Shown here: positions 48,387 through 57,883 of the stretch, in pieces
How positions within the stretch are numbered: the stretch's first letter is position 1
Layout of the letters: each line of letters starts with the position of its first letter
Source: an uncultured Gammaproteobacteria bacterium
GTDB lineage: Bacteria > Pseudomonadota > Gammaproteobacteria > UBA6429 > Thiohalophilaceae
Reading direction: 5' to 3'
Length of the DNA: 64,000 nt
NCBI GenBank assembly: GCA_937967995.1
Contig: CALBTB010000004.1
Location: 186,001-250,000 of the forward strand
The notes under the pieces: model-generated
What the model was told of the DNA's origin: nothing
Seen by the model: the letters and a program-made list of their open reading frames with translations, nothing else
Database searches by the model: none
Translations under genes and position numbers: made by a program

Positions 48387-48776
48387 TCAACAACACTCGG
48401 CGACCTGGCAGATCGCGTCGCGCAAGATTTCTTCTGACACCACCTCATGGGTCATACCTGAATATTCAAGGGTACGGCAGGACTCTTCTTCTCCAGTCAG
48501 ATCACTGCATGAGCCACAGGAATTCTTTGACGCACTTGCCTGCTGAAGAATATTTTCTATAGGGCTACCATTAATCTTTATCAGATTGGACAAACGAATC
48601 TCATCGGATTCCAGCCTGATCTCATGCAGGACAATTTCATCGTCCGTCATTCGGCATTCCTGTTTCATTTGTTCAACGATTTTATTTACAGCGATTCCTG
48701 TGTCGGAACATCTGTCACAGGTACTTCCATCAATTTCTAAATGAAACCACTCTATAACAATAGGATTGTTCATCAT
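48387..48776 (-). CDS. DUF2703-type Cys-rich protein
   Basis: 129 residues from ATG 48776, below AAGGTG. It begins with IEWFHLEIDGSTCDRCSDTG, the CxxC-containing opening of DUF2703 proteins, and continues with INGSPIENIL, SCGSCSDLTGEEESCRTLEY and a C-terminal CQVAECC. The many Cys (CxxC twice, terminal CC) suggest a thioredoxin-like metal or metalloid-binding fold; function is unknown. It precedes the arsenic operon by 250 bases on the same strand and may be co-regulated. It ends near a possible stem, so it may be a separate transcript. Confidence 0.65.
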   Translation of the reverse strand: MMNNPIVIEWFHLEIDGSTCDRCSDTGIAVNKIVEQMKQECRMTDDEIVLHEIRLESDEIRLSNLIKINGSPIENILQQASASKNSCGSCSDLTGEEESCRTLEYSGMTHEVVSEEILRDAICQVAECC

Positions 48777-48782
48777 TGTCAC

Positions 48783-48994
48783 CTTAGAATTTTATTTTCT
48801 TACAAATAGCTTACGATCGCAGTATAGCATAGACACTAAAAGTCCAAGCATGTTGCTACTTCACCACTACCCTAAGCCTTTACCAGAGTATTTATAATGT
48901 ATTAGAGTTTCATAATACTGATCCAGGTCATTTTCTGTAACGAACATAGCGAATAACAATACGCTCCCTTACCACGACTCCCCGGGAGAACATC
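48783..48994. other. Divergent intergenic region
   Basis: About 210 bases between DUF2703 (minus) and the small periplasmic protein (plus). It must hold both promoters. A strong ribosome site (CGGGAGAACATC before ATG) belongs to the plus-strand gene. No other structure was recognised. Confidence 0.4.
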
Positions 48995-49294
48995 ATGAAA
49001 CAATTTATTACATTGCTGTCATTGTCTTTTGCCGCGCTACTGTTTGTTTCAACAGCGCAAGCCGCTGACCAGGCCTATGGCTGGGAATTAATGACGGAAC
49101 AGGAACGTACAGAACATCAGGAAAAAATGCGTAGCTTTAAAACACAGGAAGAAAGAGAACAATATCGTATAGAGCATCACAAAAAAATGCAGGAACGCGC
49201 CAAGGCCAAGGGTGTGACGTTACCAGACAAACCACTGCCACAAGGTAAAGGTATGGGCGGCGGCATGGGTGATGGCATGGGCAAAGGCCGATAA
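48995..49294 (+). CDS. Small periplasmic helical protein
   Basis: 99 residues. A signal peptide (LLSLSFAALLFVSTAQA, cleavage near residue 23) is followed by a charged helical stretch: YGWELMTEQERTEHQEKMRS and TQEEREQYRIEHHKKMQERA. A glycine/methionine-rich tail GMGGGMGDGMGKGR ends the protein. Similar short proteins are common hypotheticals in gammaproteobacteria and recall the LTxxQ/CpxP type. The His/Met content could bind metal. It is divergent from the DUF2703 gene. Function unknown. Confidence 0.65.
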   Translation: MKQFITLLSLSFAALLFVSTAQAADQAYGWELMTEQERTEHQEKMRSFKTQEEREQYRIEHHKKMQERAKAKGVTLPDKPLPQGKGMGGGMGDGMGKGR

Positions 49295-49352
49295 CCTGGC
49301 TAATCGGGCTGGCGAACAGTCACACGCCAGCCCGTATTATTTTTCAAAACTT

Positions 49353-51911
49353 TCAGGCTTTGTGTTTGACCTGATCGGCAGATCCCAGGAAGGCTTCAGT
49401 GAACTCCTTAACCGGGATAGGCGCTGCATACAGGAAACCCTGCCCTTCATCACAATCATTCTGATTCAGAAATTCCGCCTGCTCAGCGGTTTCTATTCCT
49501 TCGGCTGTAACCTTTAATCGCAAACTTCTGGACAGGGCAATGATTGCCCGGGCAATTGAACAGGCATCCTCATCAGCGGGAATATCAGAAACGAACGATC
49601 GATCAATCTTCAGGGTGTCAATGGGGAACTGTTTCAGGTAATTGAGTGATGAATAGCCGGTACCAAAGTCATCTATTGAAATGGAAACACCCATATCATT
49701 GAACTCATTTAAAATTCTTATTGCTTCAGATACATTATCAACCAGCAGACTTTCGGTTATTTCCAGTTCCAGCAGGTCCGGAATCATTCCAGTTTCATCC
49801 ATGATGTCTTTCACTGTTTGCAATAATGCCCGATCCCTGAACTGAACAGCTGACAGGTTAACCGAGACACGTACTGGGTCGTGCCCATCCTTTACCCACT
49901 GCATGGCCTGCTGACAGGCTGTTCGTAATACCCACTCACCGACCTGAATGATCATGCGCGTATCTTCCAGTATGGGTATAAATTTCATCGGTGGTATCAG
50001 TCCGCGTGTTGGATGTTGCCATCGCAACAGTGCTTCTGCACCCACTACCTTGTTGGAATCAAGCAGAATCCGGGGTTGGTAGTACAGGACAAATTGATTG
50101 TGCTCTAATGCCTGACGCAAATCATTTTCAAGTTCCATGCGTTCCAGTGCATTCGTGTTCAGGTCCGGAGTAAAATACTGATAACCGTTTCGCCCTGAAT
50201 CTTTGGCTTTATACATGGCCGTTTCTGCATTCTTTATTATTCTGTCCGGGTCCTTATCATCGTTCGGGTAAACAGAAATACCAATACTGGTAGTTACTGT
50301 TACCTTTCTGCCATCCAGGGTAACAGGCTTTGACACAATTTCGAGTATGCGGGTTGCAATATCTGACAGGTGGTTGGTATCGCTAAAATCCTCAATTATC
50401 ATGGTAAAATCGTCACCGCCTAAACGGGCGATGGTATCAGCATCACGAAAATTATCAGTCAACGCTTCTGAGATTTTAACAAGAAACTCATCCCCTATCT
50501 GATGACCCAGCGTATCATTGATATCCTTGAAACGGTCCACGTCGATATATAACAAGCCCACCATGTTTTTCTTACGTTCTGCACGATTAAACGCCTGTAA
50601 CAGACGATCTCGCATCAGTGTTCGATTGGGTAAATTCGTCAGTGGATCAAAATTCGCCAGCTTGATCAGTTTTTCTTCAGAGCGCTTACGTTCGCTGATA
50701 TCACGTACGATAACGATTGTTGTATTATCATCCTGGAGTGTTGCACCATATGCCGTTTCTGCCGGAAAACGGGTTCCATCGCGGCGCATAATGTTAGCCT
50801 CTGATGATGAACCCTGTTGTTGTTCTATAAAATCTGACAGGGGCTTACCAATCAACTCCGGACCACTTCTGCCAAACAGACGAACAGCCGCTGGATTGAC
50901 AGATTGAATTGTACCGGTTCGATTCAACGCGAGAACACCATCCGGCAGGTTATCAAGAATCACTTTCAGATTCGACTCACTATCCTTTAATTCCTTATTA
51001 CGTGTCGCCAGATTTTTATGAAATGCAGTTAAAGAATCACGCGTTTTTACGATTTCCTCTACCAGGATCGTGTTCACATCAGTCGTCGCACAGTGGCTAC
51101 CATCATCTGTATGCAGGCAGTCAATATAACTGGACAGATCCCGTAATGGATTAACTAATATACGACTGACTAAAACCCAGACCAGTAATGCCAGTGCTGC
51201 ACTGATGAAAAGGAAATTTGTCAGGGAGTTTGAAATAAATTCATGCAGCTTGATAGCAACGGGAGTTTCTTTTATAACAATATCAAGATGGTTTTTCAGT
51301 TCATCGATGCGTATAAATTGTCCCTCAGGAACGGATAGAGCCACATCCTCCGGCTTAAAAGATGTTACCGTTGTGGTATTGGCAATAGCAGTGTGAAATG
51401 ATGCACCGAGAGCGATATAACCGAGCGTTTTTTTGACATTAAAGTCATTTACCGGAAACCCGAACAAGAAATAATTTTTACCATCTATATTTCCAATTAA
51501 CCCCCCATCCAGCATCTCCAGATAGGTATCCGGCAAAACATCGCTGATATTATCAGATAATCGATTACCCTTGCCGTCATAAACTCCGACATATTCAACA
51601 AGCTTGGGCAGACGCCCGGAACGGATAAGCCGGTTGGACCGCCAGTACTCATAATATCTTGGGTCTGCCAGTTGTTGTCTGACTTCATCCCAGAGCAGCA
51701 ACTCCTGTCTGGCTGAATAAAATTGCTCACTGACTTTTTCAATCGAAGACAGAACGTCACGGTAAGCGATTTCCTGGTTCATCTCCAGAATATGTGTATT
51801 AATTTCATTTTGTTTCTTTTCGATGTATATCCAGAGCACACCAAAAGCAACGGCAATAATGACTATCAGTATCGCCAGATAGGCCTTGATTGAGAGAATA
51901 ATTTTATTCAT
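49353..51911 (-). CDS. Membrane c-di-GMP signalling protein: CHASE4-PAS-GGDEF-EAL
   Basis: 852 residues. Two transmembrane helices (about 9-30 and 240-262) bracket a periplasmic CHASE4-like sensor. A PAS domain (about 320-420, LDNLPDGVLALNRTGTIQSV) is followed by a GGDEF domain whose motif is GGDDF (RLGGDDFTMII). The EAL domain keeps its active-site set: AEALLRW, SVNLSAVQF, EITESLLV, DDFGTGYSSL and LKIDRSFV. It is therefore likely an active phosphodiesterase; cyclase activity is uncertain. ATG 51911 overlaps the upstream hydrolase stop (ATGAATAA), so the two are coupled. Confidence 0.88.
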   Translation of the reverse strand: MNKIILSIKAYLAILIVIIAVAFGVLWIYIEKKQNEINTHILEMNQEIAYRDVLSSIEKVSEQFYSARQELLLWDEVRQQLADPRYYEYWRSNRLIRSGRLPKLVEYVGVYDGKGNRLSDNISDVLPDTYLEMLDGGLIGNIDGKNYFLFGFPVNDFNVKKTLGYIALGASFHTAIANTTTVTSFKPEDVALSVPEGQFIRIDELKNHLDIVIKETPVAIKLHEFISNSLTNFLFISAALALLVWVLVSRILVNPLRDLSSYIDCLHTDDGSHCATTDVNTILVEEIVKTRDSLTAFHKNLATRNKELKDSESNLKVILDNLPDGVLALNRTGTIQSVNPAAVRLFGRSGPELIGKPLSDFIEQQQGSSSEANIMRRDGTRFPAETAYGATLQDDNTTIVIVRDISERKRSEEKLIKLANFDPLTNLPNRTLMRDRLLQAFNRAERKKNMVGLLYIDVDRFKDINDTLGHQIGDEFLVKISEALTDNFRDADTIARLGGDDFTMIIEDFSDTNHLSDIATRILEIVSKPVTLDGRKVTVTTSIGISVYPNDDKDPDRIIKNAETAMYKAKDSGRNGYQYFTPDLNTNALERMELENDLRQALEHNQFVLYYQPRILLDSNKVVGAEALLRWQHPTRGLIPPMKFIPILEDTRMIIQVGEWVLRTACQQAMQWVKDGHDPVRVSVNLSAVQFRDRALLQTVKDIMDETGMIPDLLELEITESLLVDNVSEAIRILNEFNDMGVSISIDDFGTGYSSLNYLKQFPIDTLKIDRSFVSDIPADEDACSIARAIIALSRSLRLKVTAEGIETAEQAEFLNQNDCDEGQGFLYAAPIPVKEFTEAFLGSADQVKHKA

Positions 51912-52764
51912 TGATTGAAGCCAGGATAGTATCGAGTAAATCAAACTCGTGTTCTGAACTGAAAAAATGATTGGCGCCTTTAATCTCTTTGATGCTAACT
52001 GAGAGTTTTTTCATTTCACCAAGCCAACCATCATGCATTCTTTCATCCTTGCCCCCTACAATAACAACGACACGCGAATGCAATCGTTTCATTTCTGCCA
52101 GAATTTTTTCCCGGCTCCAACTGGCATAAGTCAGGAACGCATCAGCAGGTGCGACATATTTTTTGCAATAAGACAGCACATATTCATCCAGACTCGTATC
52201 TCCCAATGACGCCTTGTGACTGGCCAGCTTTTTCTGATCCGGCTTGCCCGCATCACCGAATTCGCGTTCATATTCGATGAGACTGACCATGATCAACCTG
52301 CCAAATGATAATTGTGATCTTGTCTGGCTTAACGCGAGTAGCTGAATATTCCCTGTACTATGCCCAACCAAAACCGGTTTGGCATAACCCTGCTGCTTAA
52401 GCCAGTCCAGCCAGAATGTAATTTCCGCCAGATCCTGTTCCATGGTGTGTGTATGTGGTGTTTCGCAGGACAGGCTCTGTTTACGATGACTGATGCCGAG
52501 TGAGAGTGTCGGTGCCAGTACGGTATAACCTTCATCACCCAGACTGTTTACCAGCGTCCGTACCGTGTTGTAGTGACGTGTCTGCAGGAAACCATGTAGG
52601 ACGAAAATTGCCGGCTTGTCTGCGTCGCCCTTGATAAATTCGGCGCTAACTGTTTTTCCATCTATCTGGGTAATAATTTCCCGGGCCTGCGCGGGTACGG
52701 CAGTGACCAGACATATGAACAGCAACATGGCCAGAAGCCTGCCTTTTAGCTCGGTACAAAACAT
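51904..52764 (-). CDS. Secreted alpha/beta hydrolase
   Basis: 286 residues from ATG 52764, with AGAGGA 7 bases upstream. A signal peptide (LLAMLLFICLVTAVPAQA) precedes an alpha/beta-hydrolase fold. It has the oxyanion region FVLHGFLQTRHYNTV, nucleophile elbow GHSTG, acid region VGGKDERMHDGW and a catalytic His in KGANHFF. It resembles DUF1749/DUF3530-like periplasmic hydrolases. The substrate is unknown. It overlaps the start of the GGDEF/EAL gene, an unusual pairing that hints at a shared process. Confidence 0.75.
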   Translation of the reverse strand: MFCTELKGRLLAMLLFICLVTAVPAQAREIITQIDGKTVSAEFIKGDADKPAIFVLHGFLQTRHYNTVRTLVNSLGDEGYTVLAPTLSLGISHRKQSLSCETPHTHTMEQDLAEITFWLDWLKQQGYAKPVLVGHSTGNIQLLALSQTRSQLSFGRLIMVSLIEYEREFGDAGKPDQKKLASHKASLGDTSLDEYVLSYCKKYVAPADAFLTYASWSREKILAEMKRLHSRVVVIVGGKDERMHDGWLGEMKKLSVSIKEIKGANHFFSSEHEFDLLDTILASINE

Positions 52765-52946
52765 CAAATTCCTCTATTCGCGATGTTATCTGTCGGATAT
52801 TGACGTATCGCTCCTGTAATATCGGATGCGATGGCGGAATCTTGAACTTCTTTTAATTGTAACTGTTTGATTTTTTTATATTTTATTGCGATTATGAATT
52901 CATCTATACTTTAACTAAGACCACAATACAGATATTGGACCCCCGA

Positions 52947-53231
52947 ATGGATGATAAACAGGACATCATGGCCATCATTAGCCTGCTGGCCGGTGCAGCA
53001 CAGTCCGGTGCAACCGGCGTGCTCGCCCAGGCTGCACTGAACCTGACAAAGGCGACCGAAGTAAAACAACGGGCAGAACAACTGGCGGATGATGATGATC
53101 GTAAAGTACGTGCTGAACAACTGTTTCAGACAACTCGCGATTTATTTCTGGAACTGGCGAATGACAAGTCAGCCATTGAAGAAGGTAAAAAGGATATCCT
53201 CGCGACTAACGCAACACCCTATCAACCCTGA
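52947..53231 (+). CDS. Small helical protein of unknown function
   Basis: 94 residues from ATG 52947 (an upstream TTG at 52935 would add four). A small-residue-rich N-terminal half (IISLLAGAAQSGATGVLAQA) is followed by charged helices (EVKQRAEQLADDDDRKVRAEQ). No signal peptide or known motif. The 3' end overlaps the convergent hydrolase gene by 10 bases. No ribosome site is obvious. Confidence 0.45.
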   Translation: MDDKQDIMAIISLLAGAAQSGATGVLAQAALNLTKATEVKQRAEQLADDDDRKVRAEQLFQTTRDLFLELANDKSAIEEGKKDILATNATPYQP

Positions 53232-54031
53232 AGGAAGTCATTTATCAGGGAATTTACCTGTGCCTTGTGTGTAAACGGGCACATGTGTCCGGCGCCGTGT
53301 ACGACGTGCGATTCCACATTTGGTAATAGCTGCTGCAAAATATTCACAATTTTTTTTGCTGGCTGGCGTGTTCGGCTCCCTGCAATCAGTCTGACTGGAA
53401 TGTTGAGCTGTTCATAGTCTGACAGTTCCGGCCTGACCTTACTGATAATATCAAACTCTTTAGCTACTTTACCGATCGTACGAATGAAGTTTTGTCTGAC
53501 CTTTTTTGGCATTAGCCACCATTGAACCCAACCACCCCAGTAGCGCATGAAATTTCGCGCCGCCCTGACCGGATTATTTTTCGCGATCGCACGCTGCACA
53601 GATTCAGCCAGCCTGACAACCTGCTGCCATTCTTGCGTTGACTGGGTAACCGCCAGTAACTGAAACGCAACAGGCTCAATTAACACCATTTTCTTAACCT
53701 GATTGGGATTTTGCCTGGCAAATTCCAGTGAAACGGCGCCACCATAGGAATGGCCGACAAGCATAACCGGTTCACCGATGATGGCTACCAGTTTTGCCAG
53801 CACCTGCACATCGGCATAAGGATCAAAAGGTTCGTCAATCGGCCAGGGATCGGATTCACCATATCCTATTAGATCCGGCGCATAACATCGAAAACGGTTT
53901 TGCAAAAGCTCGATGAGTGAAGCCCATTCACGATGACTGGCATTGGAACAATGTACCAGCACGACATTTGGGCCGGACTGACCGGCCGTTTGGTAAGTAA
54001 TACGCCTGTCATGCAACGTAAATGAATTCAC
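53222..54031 (-). CDS. Cytoplasmic alpha/beta hydrolase
   Basis: 269 residues. A classical hydrolase fold: VVLVHCSNASHREW (oxyanion region), YGESDPW, nucleophile elbow GHSYGG, acid near LIAGSRTRQPAKKI and catalytic His in HGAGHMCPFTH. No signal peptide. The GTG start overlaps the preceding stop as TAGTG, so it is coupled to the DUF2238 membrane protein. It is related to the esterase/epoxide-hydrolase/haloperoxidase group; substrate unknown. Confidence 0.8.
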   Translation of the reverse strand: MNSFTLHDRRITYQTAGQSGPNVVLVHCSNASHREWASLIELLQNRFRCYAPDLIGYGESDPWPIDEPFDPYADVQVLAKLVAIIGEPVMLVGHSYGGAVSLEFARQNPNQVKKMVLIEPVAFQLLAVTQSTQEWQQVVRLAESVQRAIAKNNPVRAARNFMRYWGGWVQWWLMPKKVRQNFIRTIGKVAKEFDIISKVRPELSDYEQLNIPVRLIAGSRTRQPAKKIVNILQQLLPNVESHVVHGAGHMCPFTHKAQVNSLINDFLQG

Positions 54032-54660
54032 TATGCGTGGTGTCTGGCTTGCCGAAGCGTTTTTAATTGATCATGATGTTGGTAGAAAAAAAGAATCATC
54101 ACCAGGATCGCTCCCAGTGTATCAGCCAGAATATCTTTTTGTGCATCCCAGATATCGCCCTGCGAACCCAGCACGGCAATACCCGCTTCCGGATCCGCAT
54201 TCATCGCGTATTGCCACTCGATAATTTCATAGCCCCCTGCCACAGCTGCAATGGCAAACACCGGAAACAGGGCAATGATCCAGCGCGTATGCACTAAACG
54301 CTTAACCATGAGAATTTCGGCAATAGCGTAGGCATAGAACCCGACAGAAAAATGTGCAACACGATCATAATGGTTGCGATCAAAACCAAAATAGTTCGTG
54401 ACCCAGTCAAACGGAACACGTTCAAACGTGTAATGTCCCCCAATAGTGTGCAGAATAATAAAGACTGACATCAGGATGTAACTTGTATCCGAAAAGCGGA
54501 ACTTGCGTGAAAACCAGACCAGTAACACAACGATGATCATGACCGGAATATTTTCGGCCCACCATACAGCTCGGTCGTAGGGCGATATGGCACAAACGGT
54601 AAACACCACACCGTACAGGACCAGAAGGCTAACCGGAACCAGCTGGGATTGCCGCTGCAT
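54031..54660 (-). CDS. DUF2238 membrane protein (YjdF-like)
   Basis: 209 residues with about six transmembrane helices. FIILHTIGGHYTFERVPFDW, FGFDRNHYDRVAHFSVGFYA and EIIEWQYAM with QGDIWDAQKDILADTLGA are the conserved blocks of DUF2238/YjdF proteins. The repeated His, Asp and Glu in membrane-adjacent positions suggest a metal or proton role, but function is unknown. It is the first gene of a two-gene operon with the hydrolase that follows and is divergent from selD. Confidence 0.8.
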   Translation of the reverse strand: MQRQSQLVPVSLLVLYGVVFTVCAISPYDRAVWWAENIPVMIIVVLLVWFSRKFRFSDTSYILMSVFIILHTIGGHYTFERVPFDWVTNYFGFDRNHYDRVAHFSVGFYAYAIAEILMVKRLVHTRWIIALFPVFAIAAVAGGYEIIEWQYAMNADPEAGIAVLGSQGDIWDAQKDILADTLGAILVMILFFYQHHDQLKTLRQARHHA

Positions 54661-54743
54661 TGTTATCTAACTCCTTGATGTTTATGTATTATTCTATTCA
54701 TCGCGGTTTTACTATAATATAGCGAAAATTTTGGAACGCCACC

Positions 54744-55826
54744 ATGTCATACGTTAACAACACATGTACCCACAGTAAAAGAAAACAGGTCAAACTGACC
54801 GAATTCAGTCACGGCGCCGGTTGTGGGTGTAAGCTCTCCCCGGGATTACTACAACAGATACTTAGCAACCGCGTCACCGCTGGCGAATTCCCCCAGTTAC
54901 TGGTTGGTAACGACAGCAGCGATGATGCAGCCGTGTATGACCTGGGTAATGGCACCTCCGTCATCAGTACGACTGATTTTTTTATGCCAATCGTGGACGA
55001 CCCTTTTGAATTCGGACAGATTGCCGCGACCAATGCAATCAGTGACATCTATGCCATGGGCGGTAAACCTCTCATGGCGATTTCCATTTTTGGCTGGCCA
55101 CTGGACAAAATCGAACAAATTGGAGCGGATGTTGCCGGCAAGGTCATCGACGGCGGCCGACACACCTGTACGCAGGCGGGTATTCCCCTGGCAGGTGGAC
55201 ATTCGATTGATTGTCCCGAACCGGTTTTTGGTCTGGCTGTCACAGGTATTGTAGAAAACCAGCACCTCAAACGTAACAACACGGCACTGGCCAACGACAA
55301 GCTCTACCTGACAAAACCTTTAGGGATTGGCATTCTGACAACGGCTGAAAAAAAGAAAATACTGATGCCCGGGCATGAACGTTTTGCCCCGGATGCAATG
55401 TGTAAGTTGAACAGCATTGGGTACGAATTCGGTAAACTTTCAGACGTCACCGCCATGACTGATGTGACCGGGTTCGGACTCATGGGTCACCTGATTGAGA
55501 TGTGCGAAGGCAGCAATGTGCAGGCAGTGATCGACTATGCCACTGTGCCAAAACTGGATGAAGTCGAAAACTATCTTGCCAAAGGTTGTTCGCCGGGCGG
55601 TGCACAACGTAACTTCGAAAGTTACGGGCACAAACTGTCACCCATGACGCAAGCGCAGAAACTGATTCTGTGTGATCCACAAACTTCCGGCGGATTGCTG
55701 GTAGCTGTAAAACCTGAAGGTGAAGCCGCCTTGCTGGAATCTGCCCGTCAACATGGAACCAGCGTATTTTACATTGGTTCAGTAAGAAACAAACAGACCG
55801 GTGCGGCTGTCGTCACGCTGGTATAA
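54744..55826 (+). CDS. selD: Selenide, water dikinase (selenophosphate synthase)
   Basis: 360 residues. It makes selenophosphate from selenide and ATP, the selenium donor for selenouridine in tRNA and for selenocysteine. [12 protein letters not shown] carries the catalytic Cys (Cys form, not Sec), as in E. coli. [33 protein letters not shown] and [11 protein letters not shown] are conserved ATP- and metal-binding blocks. A TATAAT at 54713-54718 is a likely -10. mnmH begins 13 bases after the stop, so tRNA selenation is the clear use; no selA/selB lies in the window. Confidence 0.96.
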   Translation: MSYVNNTCTHSKRKQVKLTEFSHGAGCGCKLSPGLLQQILSNRVTAGEFPQLLVGNDSSDDAAVYDLGNGTSVISTTDFFMPIVDDPFEFGQIAATNAISDIYAMGGKPLMAISIFGWPLDKIEQIGADVAGKVIDGGRHTCTQAGIPLAGGHSIDCPEPVFGLAVTGIVENQHLKRNNTALANDKLYLTKPLGIGILTTAEKKKILMPGHERFAPDAMCKLNSIGYEFGKLSDVTAMTDVTGFGLMGHLIEMCEGSNVQAVIDYATVPKLDEVENYLAKGCSPGGAQRNFESYGHKLSPMTQAQKLILCDPQTSGGLLVAVKPEGEAALLESARQHGTSVFYIGSVRNKQTGAAVVTLV

Positions 55827-55839
55827 AGCGACCGTTCTT

Positions 55840-56943
55840 ATGCAACTCCCGCAAATCGACAATTACGAACAACTCTTTTCTGAGGACATACCGTTACTGG
55901 ATGTTCGTGCCCCGGTCGAATTTGGCGAAGGTGCCTTTCCCGGCGCAATTAACCTGCCTCTGCTAACCGACCAGGAACGACATGATATCGGAATTCGTTA
56001 CAAAGAGCAGGGACAGGACAAAGCCGTCGAACTTGGCCATGAACTGGTTAGTGGAGATGTAAAAAAACAACGGGTTATTGACTGGTCGGTATTTACTAAA
56101 AACCATCCACAAGGCGCATTGTATTGCTTTCGCGGTGGCATGCGATCAAAAATCTGCCAGCAATGGATTTACGATGAAACCGGTGTCATTTATCCGCGTA
56201 TCAAAGGTGGCTACAAGGTCATGCGTCGTTATCTGATTAATGAAATTGATGGCGCCAGGCAACATTTCAACTTTTACATCGTCGGCGGACGTACTGGTTC
56301 CGGAAAAACACTCCTGCTACAGCAACTTCAGCATAAAATTGACCTGGAAGCCATTTTTTATCATCGCGGTTCGGCATTTGGCAAACACTGTCAGCCTCAA
56401 CCGACGCAGATCAATGTCGAAAACCAGCTGGCCATTCATTTACTCAAGCACCGAAAAAATCACGTCAGCCAGCTTGTGCTGGAAGACGAGGCATCCAATA
56501 TCGGATCACGTTGTATACCAACAGAATTCTATCAATTCATGAAAAGCGCCCCGCTACTGGTTCTGGAAACACCATTGGAACAACGTATCGAAAACGTCTA
56601 CGAAGAATACATTCATCAATCTCTGGCTGAATATCAATCCGTACTGGGGCACGAAAACGGTTTCAACACGTGGGCGGATAACCTGCGAACCTCCATGGAC
56701 AAAATTCAGCGCCGCCTGGGCGGGGCGCGCTATAAACAATTCAGGGCGACACTGGATGATGCTATTGAAAAACACCTCAACCAACAGGAAACAGCGCATC
56801 ATAAAACCTGGATTCGAAACCTGTTAAGTGATTATTACGACCCAATGTACGATTACCAGATCGAAAACAAAAGTGAACGGTTTATTTACCGCGGTGAACA
56901 GGCGGAGATTCTGAACTATCTCAACCAGCGTGACATTATTTAG
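55840..56943 (+). CDS. mnmH: tRNA 2-selenouridine synthase
   Basis: 367 residues from ATG 55840; the longer frame to 55801 runs into selD. The rhodanese domain (about 1-130) has VRAPVEFGEGAFPGAINLPL and the active-site Cys in YCFRGGMRS. The P-loop domain has GGRTGSGKTLLLQQL. It converts 2-thiouridine at the wobble position of tRNAs for Lys, Glu and Gln to 2-selenouridine using selenophosphate, through a geranylated intermediate. Also named selU or ybbB. Forms an operon with selD and overlaps the convergent broken hydrolase by 8 bases. Confidence 0.95.
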   Translation: MQLPQIDNYEQLFSEDIPLLDVRAPVEFGEGAFPGAINLPLLTDQERHDIGIRYKEQGQDKAVELGHELVSGDVKKQRVIDWSVFTKNHPQGALYCFRGGMRSKICQQWIYDETGVIYPRIKGGYKVMRRYLINEIDGARQHFNFYIVGGRTGSGKTLLLQQLQHKIDLEAIFYHRGSAFGKHCQPQPTQINVENQLAIHLLKHRKNHVSQLVLEDEASNIGSRCIPTEFYQFMKSAPLLVLETPLEQRIENVYEEYIHQSLAEYQSVLGHENGFNTWADNLRTSMDKIQRRLGGARYKQFRATLDDAIEKHLNQQETAHHKTWIRNLLSDYYDPMYDYQIENKSERFIYRGEQAEILNYLNQRDII

Positions 56944-57883
56944 CACGCGTCTCGATTTCACTCAGTACAATATCCGATAACTGTTTGACGATACCTGCGG
57001 CACTTGGTTTTACATGCCCACCATCCTGCCAGATTATTTTATAAGGCTGGCGTAAGGCTTCATGTAAATCGGAAACGGCCTGAGGCGGATACGTAGGATC
57101 AGAATGTGAATTAATCACAATCACCTGGCGCGGCGGAATACGTGAGACCCAGCGTTCCGGTGTCAGGTGATGAACATTCCCCAACAGGGAAATCAACCCG
57201 GCGACCTTTCTTCACATCCATGTAGATTCGATACCGGCCTTTAACCGATAATCAAAAATGGCCCTGGGATTACCCGCCCCCTGCACCAGCCATAATCGAT
57301 GAATGCGTTCATCCATTGCCGCCGGAATTGCCGCAAAAAATGCACCCAGACTGACGCCGACCATTTCGACATGCTGCTTATCGATGTCATCCTGCTGAAG
57401 TAAATAATCGAGTGTTAACAGTATTGCTGGTGTGATATCGCGCATGGCTGTCTGAATGTGGCGGATGTTTTTCAACAGACCGATACCCTGCATACGCCTG
57501 TCCCCCTTGTAGGGATAATTCAACGAAGCAATGATGATATTGTAGGGCTGTTTAATCAGTTCCGTTGCATGTCGTCCGGTTCCATATCCGCCCAATAGTA
57601 GTACCAGCGGTAACGGTTGTTTTGCGTCCAGGGGACGTCTAATGCTGATTTCGACCTGTAGTCCACTATTTGATTGCAGGGTCAGTTCGCTAAAGCGGGC
57701 ATCGTCACGTTGCCATTCACGAGTTGTCTGAACGGAAATCAGCTGGCCTTTTGTTTGTATAAAATCCGGTTCCGGATCGAAAAGGACGGGATACACAAAA
57801 TAACCGAAAAGCAATGCAGTCAGTACTAAGGGTGGAATGAGAATCCACCCTGCCAAACGCCGAATGATTCGGGATCTGCGCAT
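56936..57883 (-). pseudogene. Acyl-CoA thioester/BAAT-like alpha/beta hydrolase interrupted by in-frame TGA
   Basis: A single frame runs from ATG 57883 to the TAG at 56936 and is broken only by TGA at 57214-57212. The first part (223 residues) has a membrane anchor (LAGWILIPPLVLTALLFGYF), LVLLLGGYGTGRH and a nucleophile elbow GVSLGAF. The second part supplies the acid (INSHSDPTYPPQA) and catalytic His (DGGHVKPSAAG). Both are needed for activity, so the gene is inactive unless the TGA is read through. Around the stop it reads IESTWM-stop-RKVAGLISLLGN. Nonsense mutation is the simplest reading; Sec insertion or assembly error are alternatives. Confidence 0.7.

Noticed and set aside
57180..57214. 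Bacterial SECIS element after the in-frame TGA of the hydrolase
   Set aside because: Only a short GGG/CCC stem could be drawn, without the expected bulged-U and GU-loop arrangement.
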